64,000 nucleotides of DNA from Lachnospiraceae bacterium (GCA_017938405.1 JAGBBP010000049.1:186001-250000), one strand, 5' to 3'; counted from the stretch's first letter, positions 1-8,594 are shown. The notes: generated by a model from the sequence alone, not told the origin. A program made the numbers and translations.

Positions 1-725
1 ACGGCATTGAGCTTCCGTTTGACGCAAGCCACAGCTACAGCCGTGACCGTAACCTCTGGCACATCAGCCACGAAGGTCTTGAATTAGAGGATCCGGCAAA
101 CGCTCCGAACTATGACCATCTCTTAGTTCTCGGTGTTTCTCCGGAGAAGGCTCCGGACGAGGGCGAGACCGTTTCCATTACCTTCAAAGAGGGTGCTCCG
201 GTTGCATTAAACGGTAAGAAGATGAAGGCTTCCGATATTATTCGTGAATTAAATAAGCTGGGCGGCAAGCACGGCGTCGGTATTGTTGATATCGTTGAGA
301 ACCGTGTGGTAGGTATGAAGTCCCGCGGTGTTTACGAGACTCCGGGCGGAACCATCCTGATGGCTGCTCATGAGCAGTTAGAGGAGTTGATCCTTGACCG
401 CGACACCTTAGCATACAAGAAGGGCGTTGCAGACAAGTACGCAGATGTTGTTTACGAAGGAAAGTGGTTCACCCCGCTTCGTGAGGCTCTCCAGGCATTC
501 ATCGAGTCCACCCAGAAGTACGTAACCGGTGAAGCAAAGCTTAAGCTTTACAAGGGCAACATCATTAAGCAGGGAACGACCTCTCCGTATTCCTTATACA
601 ACGAGAGCATTGCTTCCTTCACCACCGGTGATTTATACGACCACCACGATGCTGAAGGCTTCATCAATCTGTTCGGACTTTCCTTAAAGGTTCGCGCAAT
701 GAAGATGAACAGCTTAGAAAAGTAA
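1..725 (+). CDS. argG: Argininosuccinate synthase, C-terminal part (5' truncated by window edge)
   Basis: This is the last ~240 codons of argininosuccinate synthase, which joins citrulline and aspartate using ATP in cytosolic arginine synthesis. The reading frame is open from base 3 (GIELPFDASHSYSRD...), so the true start lies before the window. Family features seen are the substrate-domain stretch SYSRDRNLWHIS near the edge, GVGIVDIVENRVVGMKSRGVYETPGG, and the C-terminal oligomerisation region ending HHDAEGFINLFGL. The internal ATG at 222 is not a start. A strong terminator follows seven bases after the stop. argH is not visible downstream. Confidence 0.96.
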   Translation, partial: GIELPFDASHSYSRDRNLWHISHEGLELEDPANAPNYDHLLVLGVSPEKAPDEGETVSITFKEGAPVALNGKKMKASDIIRELNKLGGKHGVGIVDIVENRVVGMKSRGVYETPGGTILMAAHEQLEELILDRDTLAYKKGVADKYADVVYEGKWFTPLREALQAFIESTQKYVTGEAKLKLYKGNIIKQGTTSPYSLYNESIASFTTGDLYDHHDAEGFINLFGLSLKVRAMKMNSLEK

Positions 726-731
726 AAATTG

Positions 732-758
732 AAAGGGGCCGACTTGGCCCCTTTTTTT
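732..758 (+). terminator. Rho-independent terminator of argG
   Basis: A perfect 9-bp stem (AAAGGGGCC / GGCCCCTTT) with a GACTT loop is followed by a T run. It sits directly after the argG stop. The A-rich left flank could let it also serve the convergent lgt gene. Confidence 0.93.
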
Positions 759-769
759 GTGTTTTAAAA

Positions 770-2023
770 TTATTTCTTTTTCGCAGCCTTTTTTGCCTCT
801 TTCGCTGCGGCCTTTGCGGCTTTGGCTTCTTCGTATTCTTTCATATAGGCTTCGTACTCTGCCAGTTCTTTTTCGTACTTGGCATCTGCTTCCGCACGCT
901 TGATTGCCCGCATCTCTGCTTCTTTCTTTCTTTTTTCTTTTAACATTTCCTGCTTTCTTGCCCGCCTATATTTGTCCTTTAAACGGTCATTCGGATTGCC
1001 GTAGATTGCAATCACAAGGCAAATGCCGACACTGAACAGACAACAGACAAAAATCACAAATTTTCCCTTCGCGGTAAAGGAATAATCTTTCCCAACGCCG
1101 TTCTCTGCTGTCTCATCCGTTATATCCTCTCCCGCTTCCGCAGTAACAGCATCCGGCGTTTCCGTCGCATACACTGCCTTCGGAGCTACTCCCGTAACAA
1201 ACAGGGTTGCCAGCAAAAGTCCGGCACATACTGCCCCACTCTTCTTTCCCTTAGAGAGGAACAATTTCCAAACCGCCACCGCAAACAAGACGATACTGAT
1301 CCACTGGGAGGTAGACAGGCCGAACAAAAATCCACGAATCGCATCTCCGCGGAAAAACTCCAACGTAAAACGAGCCACCGGATAGATTAACATATAGTAA
1401 AAAATCATTTTACCGGTCTCCTTTCCTTTCAAAAACATTCGTAACAATACCAAAAAGATAAGCAAGTTGCAGGTTGCTTCAATTAACGATACCGGAAGAC
1501 GACGCACATCGTTTAACTCCGGAATCAGAGTATTTCCGTGCACCACAAACCCAAACTTACTCTCTACACCGTAACAACAACCGCTGAAAAAGCACCCGAT
1601 ACGTCCGAACACATGAAACAACGGAATACACACCGCAAACAGGTCAAACACCTGCTCCCGCTTCACTGCCTTGGAAAACTTTGTGTAAATAAGCAGTCCG
1701 GCACAGGCCCCCAGAAAACCGCCGTAATAAACCATTCCGCCGAAAATCTGTATCAAATAACCGAAAAACTGCTTTATATGAAATTCAGACGCCCTCTTAA
1801 TCAGGACAATCAATTTATCCGCATTTGTAATTCCATATAACAAATGGCCGCCGATGACCAAAGACACCCCGATGACCACCATGATTAATATAATATCTTC
1901 GTATGCAATTTGAAACCGCCTTGCCAACAGGCAGCCCACCGCTCCGCAAACCAAAAGACCCACCATCGCGCAAAACCCGTAGCTTCCGATGGTTTTCCCA
2001 AATATCTCAAAATAAGGAAACAT
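770..2023 (-). CDS. lgt: Prolipoprotein diacylglyceryl transferase with long C-terminal tail
   Basis: Lgt is an integral membrane enzyme that moves diacylglycerol from phosphatidylglycerol to the lipobox cysteine of prolipoproteins. The family signature is present as GRIGCFFSGCCYG, in a multi-helix hydrophobic protein. I start at the ATG at 2023 because GGAGG lies 7-11 bases upstream; the frame opens further up but lacks such a site. The product is about 417 residues, whereas Lgt usually has about 260-300. The extra part begins after residue ~262 with a hydrophobic segment ending in a signal-peptide-like AVYA, then an acidic linker, another membrane helix (~320-342), and a 75-residue Lys/Glu/Ala-rich tail likely to be a helical coiled coil. 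The catalytic half looks intact. The role of the tail is unknown. Confidence 0.93.
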   Translation of the reverse strand: MFPYFEIFGKTIGSYGFCAMVGLLVCGAVGCLLARRFQIAYEDIILIMVVIGVSLVIGGHLLYGITNADKLIVLIKRASEFHIKQFFGYLIQIFGGMVYYGGFLGACAGLLIYTKFSKAVKREQVFDLFAVCIPLFHVFGRIGCFFSGCCYGVESKFGFVVHGNTLIPELNDVRRLPVSLIEATCNLLIFLVLLRMFLKGKETGKMIFYYMLIYPVARFTLEFFRGDAIRGFLFGLSTSQWISIVLFAVAVWKLFLSKGKKSGAVCAGLLLATLFVTGVAPKAVYATETPDAVTAEAGEDITDETAENGVGKDYSFTAKGKFVIFVCCLFSVGICLVIAIYGNPNDRLKDKYRRARKQEMLKEKRKKEAEMRAIKRAEADAKYEKELAEYEAYMKEYEEAKAAKAAAKEAKKAAKKK

Positions 2024-2138
2024 TACAATCCTCCAAAATGAAAAAATCCATAGCACAGCGCCCCCAATCAAGAAACGCTGTGCTACGGAAACTGTTTACA
2101 CGCGTAATCGTCCTGTAAACCTTGCCGATCTCCCTATC

Positions 2139-2462
2139 TTAGTAGAAAGAAGACAAATCGCCTAACTCGCCAACACTTTCTGCTGCTGCACAACCGATGC
2201 AAGCCACGCATACGGTGCAAGCCAACACACCGATTGCAGAAAATACAAGACCAACGATAGAAAGTACGACACCTGCGGTAGCCATACCGGTCGGAACACC
2301 TGCTGCCTTTGCTGCCTTGCTTCCCTTAAGTGCACAGATCAAACCAACGATTGCAAGAATTAATCCTACGATATTCACAAAGGAAAAGAAGGATAATAAA
2401 GTTGCTACGATGCCTAATACAAGACCTGCGATAGATAAGCCCTTACCGTTATTGTTCTCCAT
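2139..2462 (-). CDS. Small DUF4190-like membrane protein
   Basis: This is a 107-residue protein with two hydrophobic Gly/Ala/Val-rich helical hairpins separated by a short basic turn (ALKGSKAAKAAG), typical of DUF4190-type proteins. A Cys-rich end to the second hairpin (ACTVCVACIGCAAA) is notable. GGAGG precedes the ATG and a promoter lies upstream. No function is known to me. It lies between lgt and nfo but appears to be transcribed alone. Confidence 0.75.
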   Translation of the reverse strand: MENNNGKGLSIAGLVLGIVATLLSFFSFVNIVGLILAIVGLICALKGSKAAKAAGVPTGMATAGVVLSIVGLVFSAIGVLACTVCVACIGCAAAESVGELGDLSSFY

Positions 2463-2500
2463 ACTCTGAAGCCCTCCTTCGTAATTTAAACTACTCCTCT

Positions 2501-2529
2501 ATAGTAACATATTCAAAAAACACCGTCAA
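2501..2529 (-). promoter_or_regulatory. SigA-type promoter of the DUF4190-like gene
   Basis: Read on the minus strand: TTGACG (2529-2524), 17-base spacer, TACTAT (2506-2501), about 40 bases before the start codon. Confidence 0.7.
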
Positions 2530-2546
2530 CATGTTTCTGTATTATT

Positions 2547-3449
2547 TTAATTTTTTCTTAATAATTCATACAAATTCGGCTCAAATACACCTTCCCGCAA
2601 CATTGCTATCTCCGCACCGTACGGAGCAATAGACTTTTCTTTTTCCTCCGGTGTCGCGGTCACATAGGGGGTCTCCAGAATCTTCGGAACCTCTTCAAAA
2701 TCCGGAAAATGCACTATTTTATTCAGCGCATCAAAACCGATTTCTCCGAATCCGATGTTCTCGTGGCGGTCCTTTGCTGCACCCCGCACATTCTTGCTGT
2801 CGTTGATATGGAAAACCGCAATCTGTTCTTTACCCAGTACCTTATCAAACTGCGCCACCACACCTTCAAAATCATTTACAATATCATAGCCTGCATCATG
2901 GGTGTGGCAGGTATCAAAGCATACACGAAGCTTGTCATTGTACACCACTCCGTCATAAATCCGGGCCAGCTGTTCAAAGTTTTTTCCGATTTCACTGCCC
3001 TTGCCTGCCATGGTTTCTAAGGCAATCTTTACCTTTGTATCAGCCGTTAATACCTCATTTAAACCTTTCACAATCTGCGCAATCCCGGCATCCTCTCCCG
3101 CATCCACATGGGACCCCGGATGCAGTACCAGCACATTACTTCCCATGGCCTCGGTACGCTTAATCTCCTCCCGTAAAAACTCCACCGCCAGCTCATAGGT
3201 CTCCGGTTTTACGGAATTCCCTAAATTAATAATATACGGCGCATGTACCACAAACTCCGACAGACCGCTTTTCTTCATCAAATCCCAGCCCGCTTCGATA
3301 TTCAGTTCCGCTATGGCCTTTCGTCTGGTGTTCTGGGGTGCTCCCGTATATAACATAAAGGTATTCGCCTGATAGGAAAGAGCCTCCTTTACAGATCCCA
3401 AAAACATTTCTTTTCCGCTCATTCCCACATGAGAACCGATTTTTAACAT
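2547..3449 (-). CDS. nfo: Endonuclease IV (AP endonuclease)
   Basis: This is a cytosolic base-excision-repair enzyme that cuts 5' to abasic sites. Metal-binding motifs of the TIM-barrel family are all visible: [17 protein letters not shown] and HINDSKN...RHENIG. I choose the ATG at 3449 (MLKIGSHVG), preceded by AAAGGAGA, giving 300 residues; the upstream in-frame extension has no good ribosome site. It has its own promoter and appears monocistronic. Confidence 0.95.
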   Translation of the reverse strand: MLKIGSHVGMSGKEMFLGSVKEALSYQANTFMLYTGAPQNTRRKAIAELNIEAGWDLMKKSGLSEFVVHAPYIINLGNSVKPETYELAVEFLREEIKRTEAMGSNVLVLHPGSHVDAGEDAGIAQIVKGLNEVLTADTKVKIALETMAGKGSEIGKNFEQLARIYDGVVYNDKLRVCFDTCHTHDAGYDIVNDFEGVVAQFDKVLGKEQIAVFHINDSKNVRGAAKDRHENIGFGEIGFDALNKIVHFPDFEEVPKILETPYVTATPEEKEKSIAPYGAEIAMLREGVFEPNLYELLRKN

Positions 3450-3499
3450 ACATTCTTCTCCTTTCTGCTTCGACAATTCAAACCTTCATACACCTTTTC

Positions 3500-3528
3500 A
3501 TAGTAACATACTTGAACTCCATTTGCAA
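3500..3528 (-). promoter_or_regulatory. Promoter of nfo
   Basis: Minus strand TTGCAA (3528-3523), 17-base spacer, TACTAT (3505-3500). It overlaps the upstream terminator hairpin region by only the -35 side. Confidence 0.6.
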
Positions 3529-3529
3529 G

Positions 3530-3562
3530 AAAACAGGCTCCCGCTTTCCTGCGACAGCCTGT
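3530..3562 (-). terminator. Terminator after the FliD-like gene
   Basis: The minus strand reads ACAGGCT ... AGCCTGT followed by TTTTCTT. The stem lies at 3533-3539/3555-3561, between the FliD-like stop and the nfo promoter. Confidence 0.65.
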
Positions 3563-3595
3563 GTTATGTATCAAATATAGTCTATTGAACTTTAC

Positions 3596-4387
3596 TTAGA
3601 ACAACGAATCAAACAACGTTCCGGAATTCATGGAATCCTTCGGATAATTGTTTCCGTTTGCCGTATAAGCGGAAGCCGCCTTGGTGGACTGAAGCTCAGC
3701 CGCACCGGCAAGATTGGAAGCCTTTCTGGCAAGCTGACCGAGAACGGAATTGGTTCCTTCAAAGAAATCCTGAAGCTCCGTCATCTCCTTTCCGCGGAAT
3801 GTCTTCTCATCCAGAGCAAGACGACCGTCCTTATCCACAGAAAGACCTACGCCGGCAAGCTCGTCCTTATACTGACTTGTCACCTGGGTCATCCACTGGG
3901 TCTTCTGCTGTACGGAAGATGCCTCGATGGTACCTACCGACTCCAAGGTATCGTTATAGGCAGATACAAAGGACTGTACCGACTTTACCAACGTATCGTA
4001 ATCGTAATCCGTACGGGTAGAGGTAGAACCGTCCTCGTTGGTATCCACAAAAGTCTTCTTTGCATAAAGGGAAGAAGAACCTTCCTTTACCGCTGCCAGC
4101 TTCATTGCCGCATTCTGCAAGCCCGTAGCCTTATCCGCAACCGCATCCAGTTCCTTTGCGGTATCTACCGTGTCGGAACTCGGCTTTACCTTATCGGTAT
4201 TGGTATTCTTATTGGTAGTAGAAGACTTTTCGGTCCCGTCCGCATTGAACTTTTTATAGTACGCCTTTAAAAGTCTTCCGTAGGAACCGTTCCGAATCTG
4301 GTTGTACTCACCGATTAATCCCGAAAACGAAGAACCGGAACTGTTCATCCCACTGAATAAAGTACTGGAATAATTAAAAAATGACAT
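3596..4387 (-). CDS. FliD/flagellar-hook-associated-like protein
   Basis: The protein has about 263 residues from the ATG at 4387 (MSFFNYSSTLFSG), whose GGAGG is nine bases upstream; earlier ATGs in frame have poor spacing. The N-terminus is Ser/Gly rich. The middle (residues ~85-200) alternates A-x-x-L heptads with the phrase VQSFVSAYNDTLESVG, resembling the C-terminal coiled-coil part of FliD capping proteins. After it comes a polar stretch with LALDEKTFRGK, also FliD-like. There is no signal peptide, as expected for flagellar export. It is shorter than FliD (usually over 400) and no flagellar operon adjoins it, so the assignment is a family resemblance only. It could be an orphan filament-associated or secreted protein. 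Confidence 0.55.
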   Translation of the reverse strand: MSFFNYSSTLFSGMNSSGSSFSGLIGEYNQIRNGSYGRLLKAYYKKFNADGTEKSSTTNKNTNTDKVKPSSDTVDTAKELDAVADKATGLQNAAMKLAAVKEGSSSLYAKKTFVDTNEDGSTSTRTDYDYDTLVKSVQSFVSAYNDTLESVGTIEASSVQQKTQWMTQVTSQYKDELAGVGLSVDKDGRLALDEKTFRGKEMTELQDFFEGTNSVLGQLARKASNLAGAAELQSTKAASAYTANGNNYPKDSMNSGTLFDSLF

Positions 4388-4452
4388 ATGCATCGCCCTC
4401 CTTGACTCATGCTTATTCATTGGTTTCTTTTTAGACACTTTTCCTTATATCT

Positions 4453-4482
4453 ATTATATCGTCTTTTCCTATATTTTGTAAA
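4453..4482 (-). promoter_or_regulatory. Promoter of the FliD-like gene
   Basis: Minus strand TTTACA (4482-4477), 18-base spacer, TATAAT (4458-4453). This looks like a housekeeping promoter rather than a SigD (FliA) type. Confidence 0.55.
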
Positions 4483-4509
4483 GAGGAAATAAGAAAAAAG
4501 TCCTATTTT

Positions 4510-5727
4510 TTAAAAACTCTTCACCACCTGCACCACATAGAACTTCAAATAGTAGGATTCATTTGCCGCCCACAGAATCGGATGATCCGCTGCCTGGGTG
4601 CGGTACTCCACCTGACGAAGACGTACATGGGCATCCCTTGCCGCCTGGGCAATGGTCTCCGTAAAAAGCTCCGGCGTCATAAAGTGAGAGCAGGAACAGG
4701 TACAAAGATACCCTCCGTCCTTCACCAGCTTCAGACCACGGATATTGATTTCACGATAGCCTCTTACTGCATTTTTTACAGAATTCCGGGACTTGGTAAA
4801 TGCCGGCGGGTCCAAAATTACCACATCAAACTGCTCACCGGCACGCTCTAACTCCGGCAAAAGTTCAAACACATCTGCACACTGAAACTTTACCCTGTCG
4901 GACAGGCCGTTTAATTCCGCATTCTTTCTCGCCTGCTCCACCGCCAGTTCCGAGGCATCCACACCGAGAACGCTACTTGCTCCCGCGATTCCGGCATTTA
5001 AAGCAAAGGAACCGGTATGGGTAAAGCAGTCCAGAACCTTTGCATCTTTACAAAGCTTCTGTACCGCAAGGCGGTTGTACTTCTGGTCAAGGAAAAAGCC
5101 GGTCTTCTGACCATCCGCAATGTCCACCAGATACTTGACACCGTTTTCTACAATCTCCACTTCCGTATCAAAAGGTTCCGTAAGAAAGCCCTTAAAACGC
5201 TCCATACCTTCCTGTTCCCGGACCTTGGCATCACTACGCTCATAAATTCCCCGAAGGGTAATTCCGTCTTCCGCAAGCACCTTCGTAAGTGCAGTAAGAA
5301 TCACCGGCTTTAACCGGTCGATACCCAGGGCCAGGGACTGTACCACGCACACATCGGAAAACTTGTCCACTACAAGCCCCGGCAAAAAGTCCGCTTCTCC
5401 GAAAATCAGACGACAACTGCTTGTATCCACCGTCTTTTTCCGGTAGTCCCAAGCCGCCCGGACTCTCTTTTCCAAAAACGCTTCGTTAATCTCCGCATCC
5501 TTGTCACGAGTTAACATACGCACCGTCAGCTTGGACTTGCGATTAAGAAAGCCCGTGCCCAGCACATAGCCGTCAAAGTCGTTCACACGCACTAAGTCAC
5601 CATCTTCCACCGCGCCGGTAATTGTATCGATTTCATTATCATAAATCCAAAGTCCGCCTGCCTTAAGGCTTCTTGCCTCACCCTTTTTTACTGTTACCAT
5701 ACCCTTTATCGCAAACAAATCACTCAT
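4510..5727 (-). CDS. Class I SAM-dependent rRNA methyltransferase, RlmI family
   Basis: It probably methylates a cytosine C5 in 23S rRNA (RlmI/YccW family). An N-terminal PUA-like RNA-binding domain (residues ~1-80) precedes a Rossmann methyltransferase with SAM motif VLDCFTHTGSFALNAG and catalytic-loop motif DPPAFTKSR. Near the end is SCSCSHFM with clustered cysteines. The start is the ATG at 5727, with AAGGAG ten bases upstream, giving 405 residues. The start codon overlaps the last eight bases of gtrA, so the two are likely translationally coupled. Confidence 0.88.
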   Translation of the reverse strand: MSDLFAIKGMVTVKKGEARSLKAGGLWIYDNEIDTITGAVEDGDLVRVNDFDGYVLGTGFLNRKSKLTVRMLTRDKDAEINEAFLEKRVRAAWDYRKKTVDTSSCRLIFGEADFLPGLVVDKFSDVCVVQSLALGIDRLKPVILTALTKVLAEDGITLRGIYERSDAKVREQEGMERFKGFLTEPFDTEVEIVENGVKYLVDIADGQKTGFFLDQKYNRLAVQKLCKDAKVLDCFTHTGSFALNAGIAGASSVLGVDASELAVEQARKNAELNGLSDRVKFQCADVFELLPELERAGEQFDVVILDPPAFTKSRNSVKNAVRGYREINIRGLKLVKDGGYLCTCSCSHFMTPELFTETIAQAARDAHVRLRQVEYRTQAADHPILWAANESYYLKFYVVQVVKSF

Positions 5728-6190
5728 CTTTATTTTTCTCCTTACGGAACACAAACAGCTTGCTTAACACATAATTCATCACAATCACCACTACACTTGT
5801 AATCGCTTTTGCAATGGCACCCTCTATACCGAATACCGACTGATTCAAACCGATGGCAATCAGACCGCTTGGCAACAAAATCTCAAAGATACCCGAAAAA
5901 ATGCGGGAACCGTAAAACTTTGCCGCCTCCAACAGTAAAAAGCCCTTCTCCGTGCTTTTACTTTCAAACACAAACAACTTATTGGTGATAAATGCAAAGG
6001 TCACCGCAACCACCCATGCAATTCCGTTGCAAACGGTGATTTGCGCATTGGAAAGTTCTCCCCCGGACAGCCCGAACAGCTTCGTGCATATAATATATGC
6101 AATCCAGTTTACCACCGTTGTCGCCACGCCGAACACCAGATACATAATGATTTCCTTGTATTTTTTAAATAGTTTTTTGACTGTTTCCAT
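5720..6190 (-). CDS. GtrA family membrane protein
   Basis: This is a 156-residue protein with four predicted membrane helices, matching the GtrA family that helps move undecaprenyl-linked sugars across the membrane or acts with glycosyltransferases. The first helix contains the typical YLVFGVATTVVNWIAY, and the protein ends with a short basic tail after NYVLSKLFVFRKEK. The ATG at 6190 has AAGGAGG; the longer upstream frame does not. No glycosyltransferase is adjacent, so its substrate cannot be inferred. Confidence 0.85.
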   Translation of the reverse strand: METVKKLFKKYKEIIMYLVFGVATTVVNWIAYIICTKLFGLSGGELSNAQITVCNGIAWVVAVTFAFITNKLFVFESKSTEKGFLLLEAAKFYGSRIFSGIFEILLPSGLIAIGLNQSVFGIEGAIAKAITSVVVIVMNYVLSKLFVFRKEKNKDE

Positions 6191-6232
6191 GTTTCCTCCT
6201 TTTGTTGCCGTTTCATCGCAACAACACAGTTC

Positions 6233-6261
6233 AGTATAGCATCTCTTACGGAAATAATCAA
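6233..6261 (-). promoter_or_regulatory. Promoter of gtrA - rlmI-like operon
   Basis: Minus strand TTGATT (6261-6256), 17-base spacer, TATACT (6238-6233), about 43 bases upstream of the gtrA start. Confidence 0.65.
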
Positions 6262-6312
6262 GCCATGACCGATTGTATTCCCAAAGAAAAAAGCTATACA
6301 TTTCCGCTTTTT

Positions 6313-6322
6313 GTGCTATAAT
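6313..6322 (+). promoter_or_regulatory. Extended -10 promoter of rubredoxin gene
   Basis: TG-C-TATAAT (6314-6322) is an extended -10 element. No convincing -35 is visible. The rubredoxin ATG follows 38 bases later with AGGAGG in between. Confidence 0.55.
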
Positions 6323-6360
6323 AAATACGGAAGTATTTTTTATCAAAAGGAGGTACTGTT

Positions 6361-6516
6361 ATGACTTACGTATGTAATGTATGCGGCTATGTATACGATG
6401 AAGCTGCCGGCGATCCGGACAACGGTATCGCACCGGGCACCCCGTGGGAAAATGTGCCGGAGGACTGGGTTTGCCCGCTGTGTGGTGTAGGAAAGGACGA
6501 TTTTTCCAAAGAATAA
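6361..6516 (+). CDS. Rubredoxin
   Basis: This is a 51-residue one-electron carrier with one iron held by four cysteines: C5-x2-C8 ([10 protein letters not shown]) and C38-x2-C41 (VCPLCG), with the family's usual [12 protein letters not shown] linker. It begins at the ATG at 6361 after AGGAGG. It is a single-gene transcript, with an extended -10 promoter upstream and a terminator downstream. In anaerobes rubredoxin commonly feeds electrons to oxygen- and peroxide-detoxifying enzymes; no such partner lies next to it here. Confidence 0.96.
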   Translation: MTYVCNVCGYVYDEAAGDPDNGIAPGTPWENVPEDWVCPLCGVGKDDFSKE

Positions 6517-6551
6517 GGATAAATCCCCCAAGCTTCCCATAAGTCAAAACA

Positions 6552-6582
6552 GGGCGATGCTTTTTCCGCATCGCCCATTTTC
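6552..6582. terminator. Bidirectional terminator between rubredoxin and apbE
   Basis: A perfect 9-bp stem (GGGCGATGC / GCATCGCCC) with a T-rich loop is followed by ATTTTCTTTT on the plus side. It lies between convergent genes. Confidence 0.85.
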
Positions 6583-6594
6583 TTTTCCGTAATT

Positions 6595-7659
6595 TTATTT
6601 CTTTGTTTCACTCCTATACCTCCCAAAACCCGCAGATTCATGACAGGTACCGTCGTTTAAGACCCACATAGCCTCTGTATCCGGCAAACGCTCCACCAGC
6701 GCCATTCCTTCCTCCAAATCCATGCAAAACAGTGCCGTAGAAAGAGCATCTCCGTCCGCAGAGCTTTTACATACCACCGACACCGATACATACCCCTCTG
6801 AAGGCAGCAACGTCTCCGGATCGATTATGTGATGATACCTCTTTCCGTCCACCACATAATACCGCTGATAGGAACCGCTGGTCACCAGGGACTCGCCCGA
6901 GAGTTCCAGATAAGCCAGATAGGCCTGTTTGCTGTCTTCTTCCGGATTTTCGATTCCTACCAGCCATTTGTCTCCATCACCTTTTGCTCCCACTGTACGG
7001 ACATTACCGCCCACATTTATCACATACCCGGTGATTCCTTTTTCTTCCAGGGAACGGGCCGCCATTTCCACCGCATATCCTTTTGCTATGGCTCCCACAT
7101 CCAATTTCATCTCCGGATCGGCCATTGTCACCGTGCCGGCAGCTTCATCAATTATCACATCATTAATATCCGTATGCTTTGCCGCCTCGGAAAGCTTCTC
7201 CATTGGCGGAAGCTTGGCAGCCCAGGGCTCATCTATACCTTCCGTCCGGTAATCATGCCAGATAGACAGCACGCTACCCATGGCAATATTCACCGTACCA
7301 TCGGTCTTTTCATACATATCCTTGGCATATAACAGCATGTCGATAATGCGACGGTCTACCGTTACGGTACGATGTGCACCGTTTACAATTTCATTTATGG
7401 TACAAAGATTCTCCAATCCCTCATACCGATGATAAATGGTAAACAGCTTATGATACTCCGAGAGTTCCTCCAAAACCTTTCCCGCAATCCCATCAAAATT
7501 TTCCTTACTCTCCGCATAACCGGTAATCGTTGTTACCGTATCAAAATAATCAAAGGAATAGGTGGAATACTTCTCTGTTTTCTTTCCGCAACCAGCAAAC
7601 CCGATACTTTGTAGCAACATAGAACAAAGCAGAATACACAATAGTAATTTTTTCTTCAT
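6595..7659 (-). CDS. apbE: FAD:protein FMN transferase lipoprotein (ApbE)
   Basis: ApbE attaches FMN from FAD to Thr/Ser of flavoproteins such as RnfG and RnfD on the outer face of the membrane. I start at the ATG at 7659 (MKKKLLLC), which has GGAGAG at good spacing; this gives 354 residues with a lipoprotein signal peptide and lipobox FAGC. Family motifs are DVGAIAKGYAVEMA, YVINVGGNVRTVG, HHIIDPETLLPS and SADGDALSTALF. The rnf operon with FMN-binding motifs starts 9 kb away, so it is the probable client. Confidence 0.93.
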   Translation of the reverse strand: MKKKLLLCILLCSMLLQSIGFAGCGKKTEKYSTYSFDYFDTVTTITGYAESKENFDGIAGKVLEELSEYHKLFTIYHRYEGLENLCTINEIVNGAHRTVTVDRRIIDMLLYAKDMYEKTDGTVNIAMGSVLSIWHDYRTEGIDEPWAAKLPPMEKLSEAAKHTDINDVIIDEAAGTVTMADPEMKLDVGAIAKGYAVEMAARSLEEKGITGYVINVGGNVRTVGAKGDGDKWLVGIENPEEDSKQAYLAYLELSGESLVTSGSYQRYYVVDGKRYHHIIDPETLLPSEGYVSVSVVCKSSADGDALSTALFCMDLEEGMALVERLPDTEAMWVLNDGTCHESAGFGRYRSETKK

Positions 7660-7692
7660 GCACATCTCTCCGAACTTTATGATTTTGCGAAT

Positions 7693-7722
7693 ATTATACC
7701 CTTCTTTATTCCGCAAGTGCAA
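7693..7722 (-). promoter_or_regulatory. Promoter of apbE
   Basis: Minus strand TTGCAC (7722-7717), 18-base spacer, TATAAT (7698-7693), 34 bases before the ATG. Confidence 0.6.
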
Positions 7723-7729
7723 CATTTTT

Positions 7730-7971
7730 TTATTTTACGCACTTAAAATATGCCATGGAGCCTTCTACATGTAATTCTATATTCTCATACCTTTCTTCCA
7801 GCACAGCCTTAAGCTCCTCTTCTGTCTGAAAGGGTGGCAAAAAGAGTCATCCCAGAGATACAACGAAATATAGGCAACTTCTATGCCGGGAAACAAGCGA
7901 TATACTACCGCATGTGCATCTCCCCTTTCATCACTGTAGTAGTAATCCGTTATACTCTTTTTATCATTCAT
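7730..7971 (-). pseudogene. Frameshifted small gene, third in the DUF2325 operon
   Basis: The ATG at 7971 overlaps the DUF3793 stop (ATGA). The first ~45 codons read MNDKKSITDYYYSDERGD...SLYLWDDSF. The frame then runs on in an unlikely Arg/Lys/Trp-rich stretch to a stop near 7777. Adding one base at a five-T run (minus strand, 7843-7839) moves to a frame that reads well for ~38 codons (LPPFQTEEELKAVLEERYEN...GSMAYFKCVK) and stops at 7730. The intact protein would be about 80 residues. I do not recognise the family. The break could be a real mutation, a sequencing error, or less likely recoding. Confidence 0.6.
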
Positions 7972-8582
7972 ATCGCTACCCCTATTTCTTGCTCTGCCTG
8001 CATGGAAGCGTAAAGCTTATCTTTCCATTTATTTTCGTCCACCGTAAGCTGCCCTATCGTTTTCCCTTCGGCATACATGCTCCGATATACATCAGCACAC
8101 TTCCTGTATTTCGCACAGTTCTTTTTCGCAGCCTCTGCATCTCCATATACCTTCCAGCCTCCGACCCACTTATAACCATGCCCCTTGTTCGCTATAAAGC
8201 CACTGACATCCTCCGGCGGATACCCTAAAAACAATCCTATCTCATGAGGAAATTGCTCGTATCTCTGTAACCGTTTTATCAAGTGGACCACACAGCTTCC
8301 CGGCTTTTCCTTACAATAGCCTCGTTCCCGTAATAATTGTTCCGTCGTACTATGACTAAAATCAATACGCAATCGTTCCGGACGATACACATAAATCAGT
8401 GCACGGCCCTCACGAAATTGTAACGGAACAACGCGCACCCCCTTCTTTGTCAGCACCCTGTTCCAGCACCGAATGCACGCTTTCATTTCTCCTTCGTTAC
8501 AAAATGCACCGTTAAATAAACTTCCGGTTTTCAATCCTGCAAGTGTTGGTGAACAATGCTGAATCAATAACTCCTCAGACAA
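7968..8582 (-). CDS. DUF3793 family protein
   Basis: This is a soluble 204-residue protein of the DUF3793 type, recognised by its opening ...LIQHCSPTLAGLKTGSLFN and by a later LGYPPEDVSGFI. Its C-terminal region contains WKVYGDAEAAKKNCAKYRKC. It begins with TTG at 8582, which AAGGAGGG supports. Members are often found near iron-transport or flavodoxin genes (family knowledge). Here it lies 12 bases after DUF2325 in an operon whose promoter carries DtxR-like palindromes, which agrees with metal control. The biochemical role is unknown. Confidence 0.8.
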   Translation of the reverse strand: MSEELLIQHCSPTLAGLKTGSLFNGAFCNEGEMKACIRCWNRVLTKKGVRVVPLQFREGRALIYVYRPERLRIDFSHSTTEQLLRERGYCKEKPGSCVVHLIKRLQRYEQFPHEIGLFLGYPPEDVSGFIANKGHGYKWVGGWKVYGDAEAAKKNCAKYRKCADVYRSMYAEGKTIGQLTVDENKWKDKLYASMQAEQEIGVAI

Positions 8583-8594
8583 ACCAATCCCTCC

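Noticed and set aside
222..725. A separate gene starting at 222
   Set aside because: The frame is open from base 3 and encodes argininosuccinate synthase sequence upstream of that ATG.
6829..7332. 167-codon plus-strand frame within apbE
   Set aside because: It opposes a well-supported ApbE gene and has no protein-like features.
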